64,000 nucleotides of DNA from Actinomycetota bacterium. Its GTDB lineage: Bacteria > Actinomycetota > Rubrobacteria > Rubrobacterales > Rubrobacteraceae. The stretch spans positions 1-64,000 of the forward strand of contig CADDYV010000002.1 of the NCBI GenBank assembly GCA_902810695.1, given 5' to 3'. Position numbers and translations under genes: made by a program. Under the pieces are notes generated by a model, which worked only from the letters and a program-made list of their open reading frames with translations, searched no databases and had not been told where the DNA came from. This document shows, in pieces, positions 30,018 through 38,786 of the stretch. Every line of letters begins with the position of its first letter. Position 1 is the first letter of the stretch.

Positions 30018-30780
30018 GGGCCTCCTCCAGCGCCCGCACCCAACCGCGGGGCTCCTCCAGCCTGCCCAGCAGATACCTGAGATACGCCTCCCGCACCTCG
30101 CCCGCGCCATCGAAACCAGGCTCGTCGCGGATCCACTCCTCCGGGATGAGGTCCAGGACGCCGCGCAACATGCTGGGCGAGATTCTGGTTGCCATCTCTT
30201 TGTCGGCCTTCGGGATGGCTTCCGCGAAAGGGAGCAGGACGTGATCCCTGGTGGCGACGTAGGGCCTGTGGATGGCGGCTTCAAGACCGCGCCAAGTGTG
30301 GTGGAAGTACAGTGAGGCGCCGTGGTCAATGAGCCACAGCCTGCCGTGCCATTCGAGGAGGTTCGTGTTGTGCACGGAGCGATCCACGTTGGCGACGTAG
30401 GCGTCGAACCACAGGATTCGGGAGGCGAGAAGAGGGTCCGGAGGGTTCGCCAGCGGGTCGAAGCCCAGAGCCCCCGGCAGGTAGTCAATGGCGAGGTTCA
30501 GCCCGCCGCTCGCCCGGATCAAATCCTGAATCTCCGGGTCTGGCTCCGCACGGGCCATCTCGGGGTCCAGGTCCGCCAGGACTATCTCCGGCACGGCGAA
30601 ACCTAGAGCGCGCGCGATCTCTCCCGCCACTATCTCGGCGATGAGAGCCTTTTTTCCCTGCCCGGCCCCCCTGAACTTCAGCACGTAGGTTCCCAGGTCG
30701 TCGGCCTCCGCAATCGCCGGCAGTGAACCTCCCTCGCGCAGCGGCGTTACGTACCGCGTTATTTTTACCGTCCTGAGCAA
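30001..30780 (-). CDS. HipA-like kinase family protein
   Basis: A protein of 259 residues from TTG 30780. GTYVLKFRGAGQGKKALIAE holds a candidate ATP-contact Lys; then EIVAGEIARALGFAVPEIVL, WFDAYVANVDRSVHNTNLL (catalytic-loop-like Asp and Asn) and LWLIDHGASLYFHH (metal-binding Asp in DHG). The order matches HipA-family Ser/Thr kinases, but the protein is much shorter than HipA. It is coupled to the DUF3037 gene. The pair may be a toxin-antitoxin-like or regulatory module; activity is untested. Confidence 0.83.
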   Translation of the reverse strand: MLRTVKITRYVTPLREGGSLPAIAEADDLGTYVLKFRGAGQGKKALIAEIVAGEIARALGFAVPEIVLADLDPEMARAEPDPEIQDLIRASGGLNLAIDYLPGALGFDPLANPPDPLLASRILWFDAYVANVDRSVHNTNLLEWHGRLWLIDHGASLYFHHTWRGLEAAIHRPYVATRDHVLLPFAEAIPKADKEMATRISPSMLRGVLDLIPEEWIRDEPGFDGAGEVREAYLRYLLGRLEEPRGWVRALEEAHEQAL

Positions 30781-30795
30781 GTGGCTCTATCCTCG

Positions 30796-31944
30796 CTACT
30801 GGTAGTCAACTACCGCCGGGGCCGGGTCCATGCGCACCACCTGCTTCGGAGACAGTAGAGGAGCGTCCTGGCCGTAGAAGAGCTTGAAGCCGCCGTACTG
30901 GATCGGCTCCTGACGCACCAGGATGCGGTACTTCGCCAGCTTGTCCTGGGCCTTGCCGAACCCATCGGCGTTCAGGACCACCTCTACGTGTCTGGTGGGT
31001 TTTATGAGGTGCTTGTTCGAGACCACGCCTTCCTGAAACTGGTGAACCAGGACTACCTTATCGGGTATGTTCTCCTTCTCCACCAGCTGGTTGAGGTACT
31101 TTACGGCCTGCTCTATCTCCGAGCCGTCCATGTGCCCCAGGTCCTTTCCCGGAATCTGCCCTGGTCCCACGTGATACTCGGTGTCTATCGCCAGGTGCAC
31201 GTAGGGTAGCCTGAGAAAAGGTTCGAGGGCTCTCACCTCGTCCATCACCGAGTCGCGCCCCGGTTGGATGTCGAGGATCAAAAGCGCGTGATTCTCCCTG
31301 GCGAGCCTGGCGTAACGCTCTATCGTTGCGGGAGAGAGCGGAGAGACGTAGAGCCCCTGGGAACCGGGAGCCTGTTGGGCTACCGAGGATATCAACTCTA
31401 TAGCCGGAACCGCCGGATGCTCCGGGTCGGCGGCGGAATATGCTCTGGTCTGCTTCTTGAGATGCCGCATCGTCTGTCCAGGGCCGTGCTCCCCCAACAC
31501 ACCCATCTGGGGCGAGAGAGGCGTGCCGTAGAACGCCACGATCCTGTGCCCCTTGAGAACCCCATCCGAGGGGTCTCGCTTTCCGGCAAGAAGCGTTCTA
31601 CCCAGGGGGACGCTCCGTTTGCCGGGATGGGAGGCGTCCTTGCCGGTTACGTTGCTCCGCAGAGGCGCGTTCTCCTGGGCGAGAACCCTGGCAGCCATCT
31701 TATCCGGCTCGCTGCTACTCTTACTGCTCTTTCTAGTGGTCTGGCTTCCGACGTCTTTCAGGCCGCTCTGTCTCCCGCCGGATGTCGCTCTTCCGGCTTT
31801 GATACTACTGCTACCGACCTTACTCCCGTCTTTCCCGATGATGCCCTCGCCGCATCCTCCGGTCGAGACCAAAACCGCCGCCAGTATCATCAGAAGAAAA
31901 GCCGTACCGAGGCGGAGATTTTTCCCGTGTGTTCGCAGGCTCAA
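30796..31944 (-). CDS. Putative lipoprotein with TIM-barrel-like domain
   Basis: A protein of 382 residues from TTG 31944. The signal peptide with LVSTGGC lipobox (Cys near residue 31) is followed by a Ser/Lys-rich low-complexity linker. The domain starts at HRIVAFYGTPLSPQMGVLGE, with VSPLSPATIERYARLARENH, HALLILDIQPGRDSVMDEV, YVHLAIDTEYHVGPGQIPGK and KVVLVHQFQEGV. The recurring beta-strand endings (LILDIQ, HLAIDTE, VVLVHQF) suggest a TIM barrel, perhaps a glycoside hydrolase relative; catalytic residues cannot be named. It is a surface protein of unknown function. Its stop is 15 bases upstream of the HipA-like gene start. Confidence 0.75.
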   Translation of the reverse strand: MSLRTHGKNLRLGTAFLLMILAAVLVSTGGCGEGIIGKDGSKVGSSSIKAGRATSGGRQSGLKDVGSQTTRKSSKSSSEPDKMAARVLAQENAPLRSNVTGKDASHPGKRSVPLGRTLLAGKRDPSDGVLKGHRIVAFYGTPLSPQMGVLGEHGPGQTMRHLKKQTRAYSAADPEHPAVPAIELISSVAQQAPGSQGLYVSPLSPATIERYARLARENHALLILDIQPGRDSVMDEVRALEPFLRLPYVHLAIDTEYHVGPGQIPGKDLGHMDGSEIEQAVKYLNQLVEKENIPDKVVLVHQFQEGVVSNKHLIKPTRHVEVVLNADGFGKAQDKLAKYRILVRQEPIQYGGFKLFYGQDAPLLSPKQVVRMDPAPAVVDYQ

Positions 31945-32033
31945 GCCCTACGTTCCTCCCCTCTGCCGCTCAAATGAAGCAGAGTATAGAGGGATAGAAG
32001 CTCCGTCAAACGACGAACTGTTGTGAGGTGGGA

Positions 32034-32378
32034 TCAGCCCGGCGGCCAGGACATCCTGCGACCCCCGATCAGGTGCAGGTGGATGTGGTCTATGGTCTGG
32101 TTGGCGTCGGGACCGTTGTTGATTACGGTTCGATACCCGCCCGAGAGCCCTTCGTCTGAGGCGATCTTGCGAGCCACGGTGAAGAGGTGGCCGACGAGCG
32201 GCTCATCTTCTTCAGAGAGGTTGTCGAGGGACGGAATGGGCTTGCGGGGCACGACGAGCACGTGGGTCGGAGCCTGGGGGTTGATGTCGCGCAGGGCCAC
32301 GCACCGGTCGTCCTCGTAGATGATGTCGCCCGGCGTCTCCCGGTCCATGATCTTCTGAAAGAGCGTTTTATCAGCCAT
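32034..32378 (-). CDS. HIT-family hydrolase (HINT-like)
   Basis: A protein of 114 residues. It starts DKTLFQKIMDRETPGDIIYE, followed by DDRCVALRDINPQAPTHVLV and the histidine triad HIHLHLIGG near the end, the HINT-branch layout. These enzymes hydrolyse nucleoside phosphoramidates such as AMP-lysine. It stands between the lipoprotein and the ArsR-type regulator genes, on the same strand, with an 11-base gap to the regulator's stop. Confidence 0.93.
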   Translation of the reverse strand: MADKTLFQKIMDRETPGDIIYEDDRCVALRDINPQAPTHVLVVPRKPIPSLDNLSEEDEPLVGHLFTVARKIASDEGLSGGYRTVINNGPDANQTIDHIHLHLIGGRRMSWPPG

Positions 32379-32389
32379 ACCCCGGTAGC

Positions 32390-33133
32390 TTAAAGGTCCT
32401 GCGCCCGCCCTTCAACTCCCGAGAGCGAGAGGCCGAATTTCTCGCGCAGACCTTTGCGACCAGCTCTGGTGAGGCGCACCGCGCGGCCTTTCGGCAGACG
32501 CACTATCCAGCCGAGCTCGAACAGGCGGGCCGTAACCGCCTTCGCCAGCGGTCCCGCGAAGTGGTGGCGGCGCTCGCTCCAGTCAACGTGGCGGGGCGTG
32601 AACCGGACGCGCGGCTCGACCCCGAAATCCCGCAGGAATTCCGCTCCTTCGGGGGTAACCTCGTAGCCATCATCCGTCTCCGCGAGTATGCGCCGCTCGA
32701 CGAGGGACTGCGTAAACCGGACGCCCAGAAATCCTGCGAGGTGGTCGTAGCAGGTGCGCGCGAAACGGACCGCCTCCGCCGCCTGCGACTGGCGCAGGGA
32801 GCGAACGGGAGTGGCCGGAGCCAGCGGGGCGAGGGCTTCGATCGCGCGTACCACCCCCGGATCCGCGATGCGGAAGTAGCGGTGGCGGCCCCAGCTCTCG
32901 ACGCTCAGAAGTCCTCCCTCGGCCAGTTGCGCGAGGTGAGAACTGGCTGTAGAAGGCGCCACGCGGGCGATCCGCGCAAGCTCTCCCGCCGGAAGCGACC
33001 TCCCGTCACACAAGGCGATCAAAAACTCCGCCCGCGTGGGATCGGCGAACAGCGAAGCCACCGCCGCGATATTCGTGTCTCCGTCCTGCGCTTCTATCAT
33101 CTTCGCCAGCCTCCGAACAGTATTCCACTTCAT
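32390..33133 (-). CDS. ArsR-family transcriptional regulator
   Basis: A protein of about 247 residues from ATG 33133; the open frame extends upstream without homology. The winged helix begins AAVASLFADPTRAEFLIALC, then LPAGELARIARVAPSTASSH with the recognition helix, then LAQLAEGGLLSVESWGRHRY (wing). The remaining ~150 residues form an extended C-terminal domain seen in some ArsR-type regulators. Bases 33157-33172 hold a palindrome between this gene and the divergent MFS gene. I infer that it represses the exporter and itself. The inducer is unknown. Confidence 0.87.
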   Translation of the reverse strand: MKWNTVRRLAKMIEAQDGDTNIAAVASLFADPTRAEFLIALCDGRSLPAGELARIARVAPSTASSHLAQLAEGGLLSVESWGRHRYFRIADPGVVRAIEALAPLAPATPVRSLRQSQAAEAVRFARTCYDHLAGFLGVRFTQSLVERRILAETDDGYEVTPEGAEFLRDFGVEPRVRFTPRHVDWSERRHHFAGPLAKAVTARLFELGWIVRLPKGRAVRLTRAGRKGLREKFGLSLSGVEGRAQDL

Positions 33134-33156
33134 CTCCGATTGTACGCCCGGGACAT

Positions 33157-33172
33157 TTCGATAAGTATCGAA
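33157..33172. promoter_or_regulatory. Perfect inverted repeat between ArsR regulator and MFS genes (operator candidate)
   Basis: TTCGATA-AG-TATCGAA: seven-base arms with a two-base centre, 24 bases from the regulator's ATG and 39 bases from the MFS start. TACAAT on the minus strand (33139-33144) lies just downstream of it as a candidate -10 for the regulator. Confidence 0.6.
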
Positions 33173-33210
33173 GTTTTTCGCCCTTAGACTCCACAGGCAG
33201 GAACTTCTAT

Positions 33211-34620
33211 ATGAGGAATATGAGGAGGCGCGTTCTCTTGGGTGCAAACGATCGGCGGGTCAAGACGCTGACGCTTCTGGTTTCGTGCTTCGGGCTGTTC
33301 ATGATCCAGTTGGATCTCACCGTGGTGAACGTGACGTTGCGCGGCATCCAGGCGGGGCTCGGGGCGGGTGTGTCGGGGTTGCAGTGGGTGGTTGACGCTT
33401 ACGCGCTTCTTTTCGCCAGCCTCATGCTCAGCGCGGGCGACCTCGGGGATCTCTTCGGCCACAAACGTATCTTCCTCTTGGGGCTCGGGGTGTTCGTGGC
33501 TGGCTCGGCGCTCTGCGCCCTGGCTCCGAATACCGGAATGTTAATTATCTCCAGAGCGATCCAGGGTGTGGGAGCGGCGGCACTCCTGCCCGCCTCGCTC
33601 GCGATCCTGAACCACGCATTCACGGAGCAGAAGGAGCGGGCGCAGGCTCTGGGGTTGTGGGCCGGGGTCTCCGGCCTCTCGGTCGTGGCGGGCCCGATAG
33701 TCGGTGGGGCGCTGGTCAGCGGCCCCGGCTGGCAGTGGGTTTTCTGGGTGAACGTCCCGGTGGGAGCGGTGGCCTTCCTGCTCGCCGTCCGCACCGTGAA
33801 GGAGTCGGAGAATCCCGAAGGGCGCCGGCTGGACGTGAGGGGCCAACTGCTCAGCGTATTCTTCCTCGCCGCCTTGCTTTTCGCCCTCATCGAAGGCAAC
33901 CCGCTGGGATGGAGCTCTCCCGCAGTCACGGCGGCTTTCGTCGTGGCGGCGCTGGGATTCGTGGCGTTCGTTTTCATCGAGCAACATGGGGCAAGCCCTA
34001 TGGTGGAGCTTCGCTTTTTCCGCAAGCCGGCCTTTTCGGGAGCCAACGCCGCGGCGGGGCTCATGAACTTCGGTATCTACGGCATGATCTTCGCTCTGAG
34101 CCTCTTCTTTCAGCGCGCCCAGGGATACTCCCCGATCGAGACCGGACTCAGGATGGTTCCCTTGTTTGCCCCGCTCACGTTCCTGGCGCCCTTCGGCGGT
34201 CGTCTGGTGGGATGGATCGGCCCCCGCATACCGGCGTCGGGACTGGCTCTGAGCGGAGCCGGGATGCTCATGCTCTCTACCGTCCACGCCACCAGCAGCT
34301 ACGACTGGATATGGCCGGCTCTGTTTCTGTGCGGTCTCGGGCTGGCTCCGGCAACCCCCGCGGTGGTGGCCGCCGCTACCGGCTCGGTTCCTCCTTCTCG
34401 CGCCGGGATGGCCTCGGCGATCAACAACACCGCCCGTCAGGGGATGGGCGCGCTGGGGGTGGCGGTGCTCGGCGGTTTCCTGAGCAGCCAACCGACCCTG
34501 ATCTCCGGTGTACACCTGGCTCTCATCGTGGGCGGCTGCGCGCTTCTGTTGGGAGCTCTAGTCGGGCTCGTTTTTATCGGCGTTAGATCTTCCTCTGCCC
34601 GGAGATCGAATGCCGCGTAA
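33211..34620 (+). CDS. MFS transporter, DHA2 (EmrB/QacA) family drug exporter
   Basis: A protein of 469 residues with about 14 membrane helices. TLLVSCFGLFMIQLDLTVVN is the DHA2 motif D1 region. LQWVVDAYALLFASLMLSAG and DLGDLFGHKRIFLLGL (motif A) follow, then ISRAIQGVGAAALLPASLAI (motif B) and GLSVVAGPIVGGALV (motif C). It exports small toxic compounds by proton antiport. It is divergent from an ArsR-family gene across a palindrome, so it is probably regulated by that protein. A GCCGC/GCGGC mini-hairpin follows the stop. Confidence 0.93.
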   Translation: MRNMRRRVLLGANDRRVKTLTLLVSCFGLFMIQLDLTVVNVTLRGIQAGLGAGVSGLQWVVDAYALLFASLMLSAGDLGDLFGHKRIFLLGLGVFVAGSALCALAPNTGMLIISRAIQGVGAAALLPASLAILNHAFTEQKERAQALGLWAGVSGLSVVAGPIVGGALVSGPGWQWVFWVNVPVGAVAFLLAVRTVKESENPEGRRLDVRGQLLSVFFLAALLFALIEGNPLGWSSPAVTAAFVVAALGFVAFVFIEQHGASPMVELRFFRKPAFSGANAAAGLMNFGIYGMIFALSLFFQRAQGYSPIETGLRMVPLFAPLTFLAPFGGRLVGWIGPRIPASGLALSGAGMLMLSTVHATSSYDWIWPALFLCGLGLAPATPAVVAAATGSVPPSRAGMASAINNTARQGMGALGVAVLGGFLSSQPTLISGVHLALIVGGCALLLGALVGLVFIGVRSSSARRSNAA

Positions 34621-34621
34621 C

Positions 34622-34637
34622 GCCGCTCATCTGCGGC
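34622..34637 (+). repeat. Small hairpin after MFS gene
   Basis: GCCGC-TCATCT-GCGGC directly after the stop codon. The stem is short and there is no T-tract, so it is only a weak terminator candidate. Confidence 0.25.
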
Positions 34638-34710
34638 AAACCCGGAAGATCATCAGAGGCTCGACAAACACCGTTGCGTTCTTGCTTGCGGGCGGTACAC
34701 AATAGCGAGC

Positions 34711-35358
34711 GTGTTGGGCGGACAAAACGGAGATGGCGATACGGGCCGGATCGAGGCTTTCAGTGACGGCGTGTTCGCCATCGCGATCACACTTCTCATC
34801 ATTGATGTTGGGGTGCCGCACCTCAAAAATGCCCCGGCTGGCACGTCCCTTCTCGATGCGCTTCTCGGACAGTGGCCTTCTTACCTGGGGTATGTCATCA
34901 GCTTCCTGCAGATCGGCGTCATCTGGGCCAACCATCACAACCGCTTTCGCTTCATCGTGCGCTCGAATCATGCGCTGCTCTTCCTCAATACCCTGTTTTT
35001 GATGTGCGTCGCCTTCATCCCTTTCCCCACGGCTCTGCTCGCTGCTTACCTGCAGGGCTCGGGAGCTGAAAGGAGCACGGCGGGAGCGGTGTACGTCGGC
35101 GCGCTGGCCGTAACCGCCATCTTCTTCACGGCTCTGTGGTTGTACGCGGCCTCGGGCTACCGTCTGGTTGACCGGGATCTCGAACCGCGCCTGCTCCGGG
35201 CAATGACGCGCCGCTACACAGCCGGGACGGTAATGTACCTGCTGGCTTTCCTGCTCTCGCTTGTCAGCGTCGCGGTCGGGCTCGCTTCCGTCGTCATCCT
35301 CGCGCTTCTCTTCGTCCTGCCGGAACCGGCTGACCGCCGGAGATCCGCTAGCGGGTGA
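34711..35358 (+). CDS. TMEM175-family potassium channel
   Basis: A protein of 215 residues. It begins with GTG 34711, then RIEAFSDGVFAIAITLLIID, the TMEM175 (DUF1211) signature FSDGxFAIxxTLL that lines the pore. Six membrane helices follow, with NHHNRFRFIVRSNHALLFLN between helices 3 and 4. Bacterial TMEM175 proteins are leak-type K+ channels. The spacing from CACAAT to the GTG (7 bases) fits the leaderless pattern seen elsewhere. The 3' end overlaps the convergent M42 peptidase gene by 11 bases. Confidence 0.92.
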   Translation: MLGGQNGDGDTGRIEAFSDGVFAIAITLLIIDVGVPHLKNAPAGTSLLDALLGQWPSYLGYVISFLQIGVIWANHHNRFRFIVRSNHALLFLNTLFLMCVAFIPFPTALLAAYLQGSGAERSTAGAVYVGALAVTAIFFTALWLYAASGYRLVDRDLEPRLLRAMTRRYTAGTVMYLLAFLLSLVSVAVGLASVVILALLFVLPEPADRRRSASG

Positions 35359-36406
35359 AGTCCTCGCCCCCCTCGATGGTCCTGACGTAGCTGGCGATCA
35401 GGCGCGCGCAGTTTTCGAGGTCTTCGAGGTCCACGATCTCATTCGGCGAGTGCATGTAGCGGTTGGGGCAGGAGATCAAACCCGTGGCAACCCCTGCCCG
35501 CGAGAAGTGGATGGCATCGGCGTCGGTGCCGGTGCGGCGCGAGTCTCCCGCCAGGGTGTAGGCGATGCCATCCCGCTCGGCGGCGGCGATGAGGCCGTCG
35601 GAGACGATGGGGCTCAGGACCGAAGCCCGTGAGATCACCGGTCCGCTTCCTAAAGAGTGATCACCCTCCTCGTTCTTGGAGATGCCGGGGGTGTCGGTCG
35701 CGTGGGTAACGTCCACGGCTATCGCCGCGTCGGGGTCGAGACCGAAGGCTGCTCCGCGGGCGCCGTAGAGCCCTATCTCCTCCTGAACGCTCGCCACCGC
35801 AACCACCTCGGCGGCGATAGAATCCTCCTCGGAGAGCAGCCGCAACGCTTCGAGCACGACGAAAGCGCCCATGCGGTTGTCTATCGAGCGCGAGGCTATC
35901 CGCCCGTTGGGAAGCTCTATCAGGTCCTGGTCCAGAACCGCCACATCCCCGATCCTTACCAGCCTCTCCGCCTCTTCCTTGTCTTTAGCGCCTATGTCTA
36001 TCCAGAGGTTCTTTATCTCGGAGACCTTCTTGCGCTCCTCGGCGTCCATCAGGTGTATCGCCTTCTTGCCGATGACCCCCGGGACTTCACCGTTTTCCGT
36101 CTGTATGCGTACCCTCTGGCCGACGAGCACCTGCGAGTCCCAGCCGCCGATGCCCGTGAAGTGGAGCAGGCCCTTATCGTCTACGTGCGTGATCATCAGC
36201 CCGATCTCATCTATGTGCCCGCTGAGCATTACCCTGGGCGCCCCGCCGGCATTCAGCGTGGCGAACGAGTTGCCCATCCGATCTCCCCTGACCCCGGCGA
36301 ACTTCTTCGCCTCCTCGCGCCAGATTTTCGCCACGCTCGCCTCGTAGCCGCTCGGGCCCGGCGTGGAGAGCAGTTTTTTCAAGAAATCGAAAGAGGATTC
36401 TTTCAT
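35348..36406 (-). CDS. M42-family glutamyl aminopeptidase (tetrahedral aminopeptidase type)
   Basis: A protein of 352 residues. The start ATG 36406 follows AGAAAGGG; the frame stays open far upstream but without homology. Features in order: STPGPSGYEASVAKIWREEA, VMLSGHIDEIGLMITHVDDK (first zinc ligands His and Asp), ASRSIDNRMGAFVVLEALRL (bridging Asp), VASVQEEIGLYGARGAAF (catalytic Glu pair), AVDVTHATDTPG, GTDADAIHFSRAGVATGLIS, and NRYMHSPNEIVDLEDL (last zinc His). It releases N-terminal residues from peptides. It follows the DUF3891 gene on the same strand. Confidence 0.95.
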   Translation of the reverse strand: MKESSFDFLKKLLSTPGPSGYEASVAKIWREEAKKFAGVRGDRMGNSFATLNAGGAPRVMLSGHIDEIGLMITHVDDKGLLHFTGIGGWDSQVLVGQRVRIQTENGEVPGVIGKKAIHLMDAEERKKVSEIKNLWIDIGAKDKEEAERLVRIGDVAVLDQDLIELPNGRIASRSIDNRMGAFVVLEALRLLSEEDSIAAEVVAVASVQEEIGLYGARGAAFGLDPDAAIAVDVTHATDTPGISKNEEGDHSLGSGPVISRASVLSPIVSDGLIAAAERDGIAYTLAGDSRRTGTDADAIHFSRAGVATGLISCPNRYMHSPNEIVDLEDLENCARLIASYVRTIEGGEDFTR

Positions 36407-36468
36407 CGCACCCTTTCTAAGTTCATGCGAGTTTTCAGGATTAACCATCGCAGTATATCCCGTTTCTA

Positions 36469-37158
36469 TCAGAGCACCTGTAATTCCAGACTCCCGTCCC
36501 CGGCAGGCTCCCCGCTCTTGTCCACGAGACGGTACGGGATGGAGAGCCTGAAAGGTTCGGAGAACGAGCCTGGTTCGATCCTCAATGTATGCCGGTCCTC
36601 CCAGATGGGAGTGAGCTTCTTTCCGAGAAATCGGAAGCCTTTTCTGTACCAGGGATAATCGTTGTGGCCGGGCTCGTTCAGGCAGACGAATAGCGAGAAG
36701 TCGTCGCAGAGCTGGAGCAGGCGGAAATTGTACTCGACATTCTCCAGCTCTTTTCGGGAGAGGCCCTCCCTTATCTTCTCCTGACGCCGGGACTCCTCCT
36801 CCCGGAATCTCACCTCCGCTTGCCCTGTGGAATTCTGGACGAAAGAGGAGTAGTGCATGCTGCAGAGCAGAGCTGCGTAAGGGCTTTTCTCCTGCACCGC
36901 GTCGAGCCCGCGCCGGTAACCCTGGAGCTTGGGCTCTATGGGGTAATCTACGAACGAGTAGGGCTTCCCGGTTTCCTCGTTCCAGAGCACCTCGCGGTCG
37001 AGCTCTTGCCAGCCCAGGTCGTGGTTCGCTATGGCGTAGAGTGTGGGTTTGAGCGGGGTAAGCTCCCTGGCCCAGTGCCGGGCGAACTGTCCGGAGGCGA
37101 GGGCGTGCTCGTGCTGCTCGATGAGTACGTAATGATCTCTCTCTTCTCTTACTATCAC
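36469..37158 (-). CDS. DUF3891-family protein
   Basis: A protein of 229 residues from GTG 37158, with GAGGAGG about 11 bases upstream. It starts IVREERDHYVLIEQHEHALA then SGQFARHWARELTP and YAIANHDLGWQELD; the paired His residues and the Asp look like a metal-binding pattern of the HD or DUF3891 type. The family is of unknown function. It is upstream of the M42 peptidase gene with a 62-base gap. Confidence 0.85.
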   Translation of the reverse strand: MIVREERDHYVLIEQHEHALASGQFARHWARELTPLKPTLYAIANHDLGWQELDREVLWNEETGKPYSFVDYPIEPKLQGYRRGLDAVQEKSPYAALLCSMHYSSFVQNSTGQAEVRFREEESRRQEKIREGLSRKELENVEYNFRLLQLCDDFSLFVCLNEPGHNDYPWYRKGFRFLGKKLTPIWEDRHTLRIEPGSFSEPFRLSIPYRLVDKSGEPAGDGSLELQVL

Positions 37159-37185
37159 GGCTCTGCAATCCTCCTCAAACCGGTG

Positions 37186-37719
37186 CTAGAGCACGAGTCT
37201 GCGGTCCACGGCGAGCGGAGCTTCGAGGTCTTCTGCGAGAAAAGCTTCTTGGGCATCTTCGAATCTCTCCTCCGGGACGGTGACGAGTGCGAGCGCGAAC
37301 CCCCCCTCGAAGGCCGCTGCCCACTCGGCGGCGAAGTTCTCCGGGAGCCCGGTGCCGAGCACCCTCTTCTTCAGGATGGGACGCCGGTGGTAGAGGATGA
37401 GCCCGAGGATGGAAAAGACGGTGAGCAGCGCCTGCACGCCTATGCCGGTCGGGGCGTGAACGACGCCCATCATAAAACTGACGGTCGAGGCCGAGAAGTA
37501 CATGCTGAAAAACTCGAACCACTGTATCCGCGAGAGGCTGGCTTCGATCTTCTGTATGCGCGCGCCGGGCAGCGCGACTTGAACGAGCTTCAGATTCCTC
37601 TTTCTGGTGAACACGACGGGTCCCCCGGCTCCCGCCTCTTCGAGCCGTTCATCCAGTCTCTTGAGCGCCTCGATGTCCGGTGCAACCGCTCCGATCGTGT
37701 AGTAGCGCGCGATGCCCAT
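37186..37719 (-). CDS. Membrane protein of unknown function
   Basis: A protein of about 177 residues from ATG 37719 (TTG two codons upstream is possible). It has an alpha/beta N-terminal segment (YYTIGAVAPDIEALKRLDER), two hydrophobic helices in the middle (about 72-88 and 93-112), and a second soluble part (EGGFALALVTVPEERFEDAQ). The arrangement, two regulatory-like halves around a membrane hairpin, resembles small stress-related membrane proteins. I recognise no family. A TAAAAA hexamer ends 6 bases before the ATG. Confidence 0.65.
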   Translation of the reverse strand: MGIARYYTIGAVAPDIEALKRLDERLEEAGAGGPVVFTRKRNLKLVQVALPGARIQKIEASLSRIQWFEFFSMYFSASTVSFMMGVVHAPTGIGVQALLTVFSILGLILYHRRPILKKRVLGTGLPENFAAEWAAAFEGGFALALVTVPEERFEDAQEAFLAEDLEAPLAVDRRLVL

Positions 37720-37763
37720 ACGCAATTTTTACCGCAAGTTGCCGCCAGACCGGGTAAGCCGCT

Positions 37764-38285
37764 TCACGCCAGGACCAGCAGGACCACCGCCACCGCGACC
37801 CCGATCAGGACGCCCGCCAGCACGTCGAAGGGGTAGTGGACACCGAGGTAGATGCGCGAGAGAGCAACGAGAAACCCCGCGAGCAAGAAGAGCGGTGTAA
37901 AGGCTGGATAGGTGGCCGAGAGCGTGATCGCGCCGGCTGCGGCGGTCGCCGAGTGTCCCGAGGGGAAGGAGCTAGAGCTAGGGGTTTTTATCAGGGGAGC
38001 TATCGCGGTGTCGTAGATGTAGGGCCGCGTCCGGTTGAAGAGGTACTTCGACCCCTCGGCGAGCGTCCAGGAGATGACAACAGCAGCCCAGGGGATGAGG
38101 AGGTGCCGGGGATCCAATCCGCTAAGAACGAAAGCCGCCGCCGCGACCACCCCCCAGAGAAAACCGGCGGTACCCAGGACGGTAAAACCCCGCATCAGGG
38201 CTGTAAACGGCGGCCACTTGAAGCGGAACACCGCCTTGAACAGCACCCGGTCGAAGTCTCTTATTCTCCGTGCGAAGCTCTCCAA
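37764..38285 (-). CDS. PAP2-family phosphatase
   Basis: A protein of 173 residues with five to six membrane helices. The acid-phosphatase signature is KYLFNRTRP (Lys80, Arg87), PSGH (108-111), and SRIYLGVHYPFD (Arg144, His150, Asp154). Such enzymes remove phosphate from undecaprenyl pyrophosphate or phosphatidic acid. The exact substrate is unknown. Its start is 214 bases from the divergent small gene at 38500. Confidence 0.93.
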   Translation of the reverse strand: MESFARRIRDFDRVLFKAVFRFKWPPFTALMRGFTVLGTAGFLWGVVAAAAFVLSGLDPRHLLIPWAAVVISWTLAEGSKYLFNRTRPYIYDTAIAPLIKTPSSSSFPSGHSATAAAGAITLSATYPAFTPLFLLAGFLVALSRIYLGVHYPFDVLAGVLIGVAVAVVLLVLA

Positions 38286-38499
38286 ATATACGCTGACTCC
38301 CGGTAATCTCTGACTACCCTAGTCTACCGGTTTTTGGACGCCCGATTCAGGATGGGTCTGGTTCTGAAGCACATTCCGAGTGGTTTCAAAGGACGTGTCC
38401 CGCAACGCGGAAAACCTTGCCCGGACGAGCCGCACGATTATCTTGAGTAGAATAGGCTCGCTGAAGCGAGCGATTTACAAAAGAAGGAGATTTCTGAAA

Positions 38500-38766
38500 G
38501 TGGATCGAGGACTGATAGAGAAAGCCATAGAGCAGGCCAAAAACCAGGAGTCGAACCTCGTGATCTGGGACCGCAGGGACACCTTTACCATAGAGCCCGA
38601 TGAGCTGGCGGAGATCGAGACCAACGATGACTACCTGCGGGTGAGAATGGAGAACGGCAAAGCCACCGTCTACGTCGAATACGATGCCATCTACAAAGTA
38701 GTGGTCGAAAGAGAACGCCTCACCCGTAGAGGGTCTCGCGCAGGTTTCGGCGCGCTCTCTTCTTAA
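38500..38766 (+). CDS. Small protein of unknown function
   Basis: A protein of 88 residues from GTG 38500 with AAGGAG about 10 bases upstream; the open frame extends upstream but codon use there is unconvincing. The sequence is a mixed alpha/beta fold (SNLVIWDRRDTFTIEPDELA; DDYLRVRMENGKATVYVEYD) and ends in a basic tail. It may be a Sm-like or small barrel fold, but that is a guess. It ends 21 bases before a clear terminator hairpin. Confidence 0.55.
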   Translation: MDRGLIEKAIEQAKNQESNLVIWDRRDTFTIEPDELAEIETNDDYLRVRMENGKATVYVEYDAIYKVVVERERLTRRGSRAGFGALSS

Positions 38767-38786
38767 CGGGAGAGAAGATCATGAAT

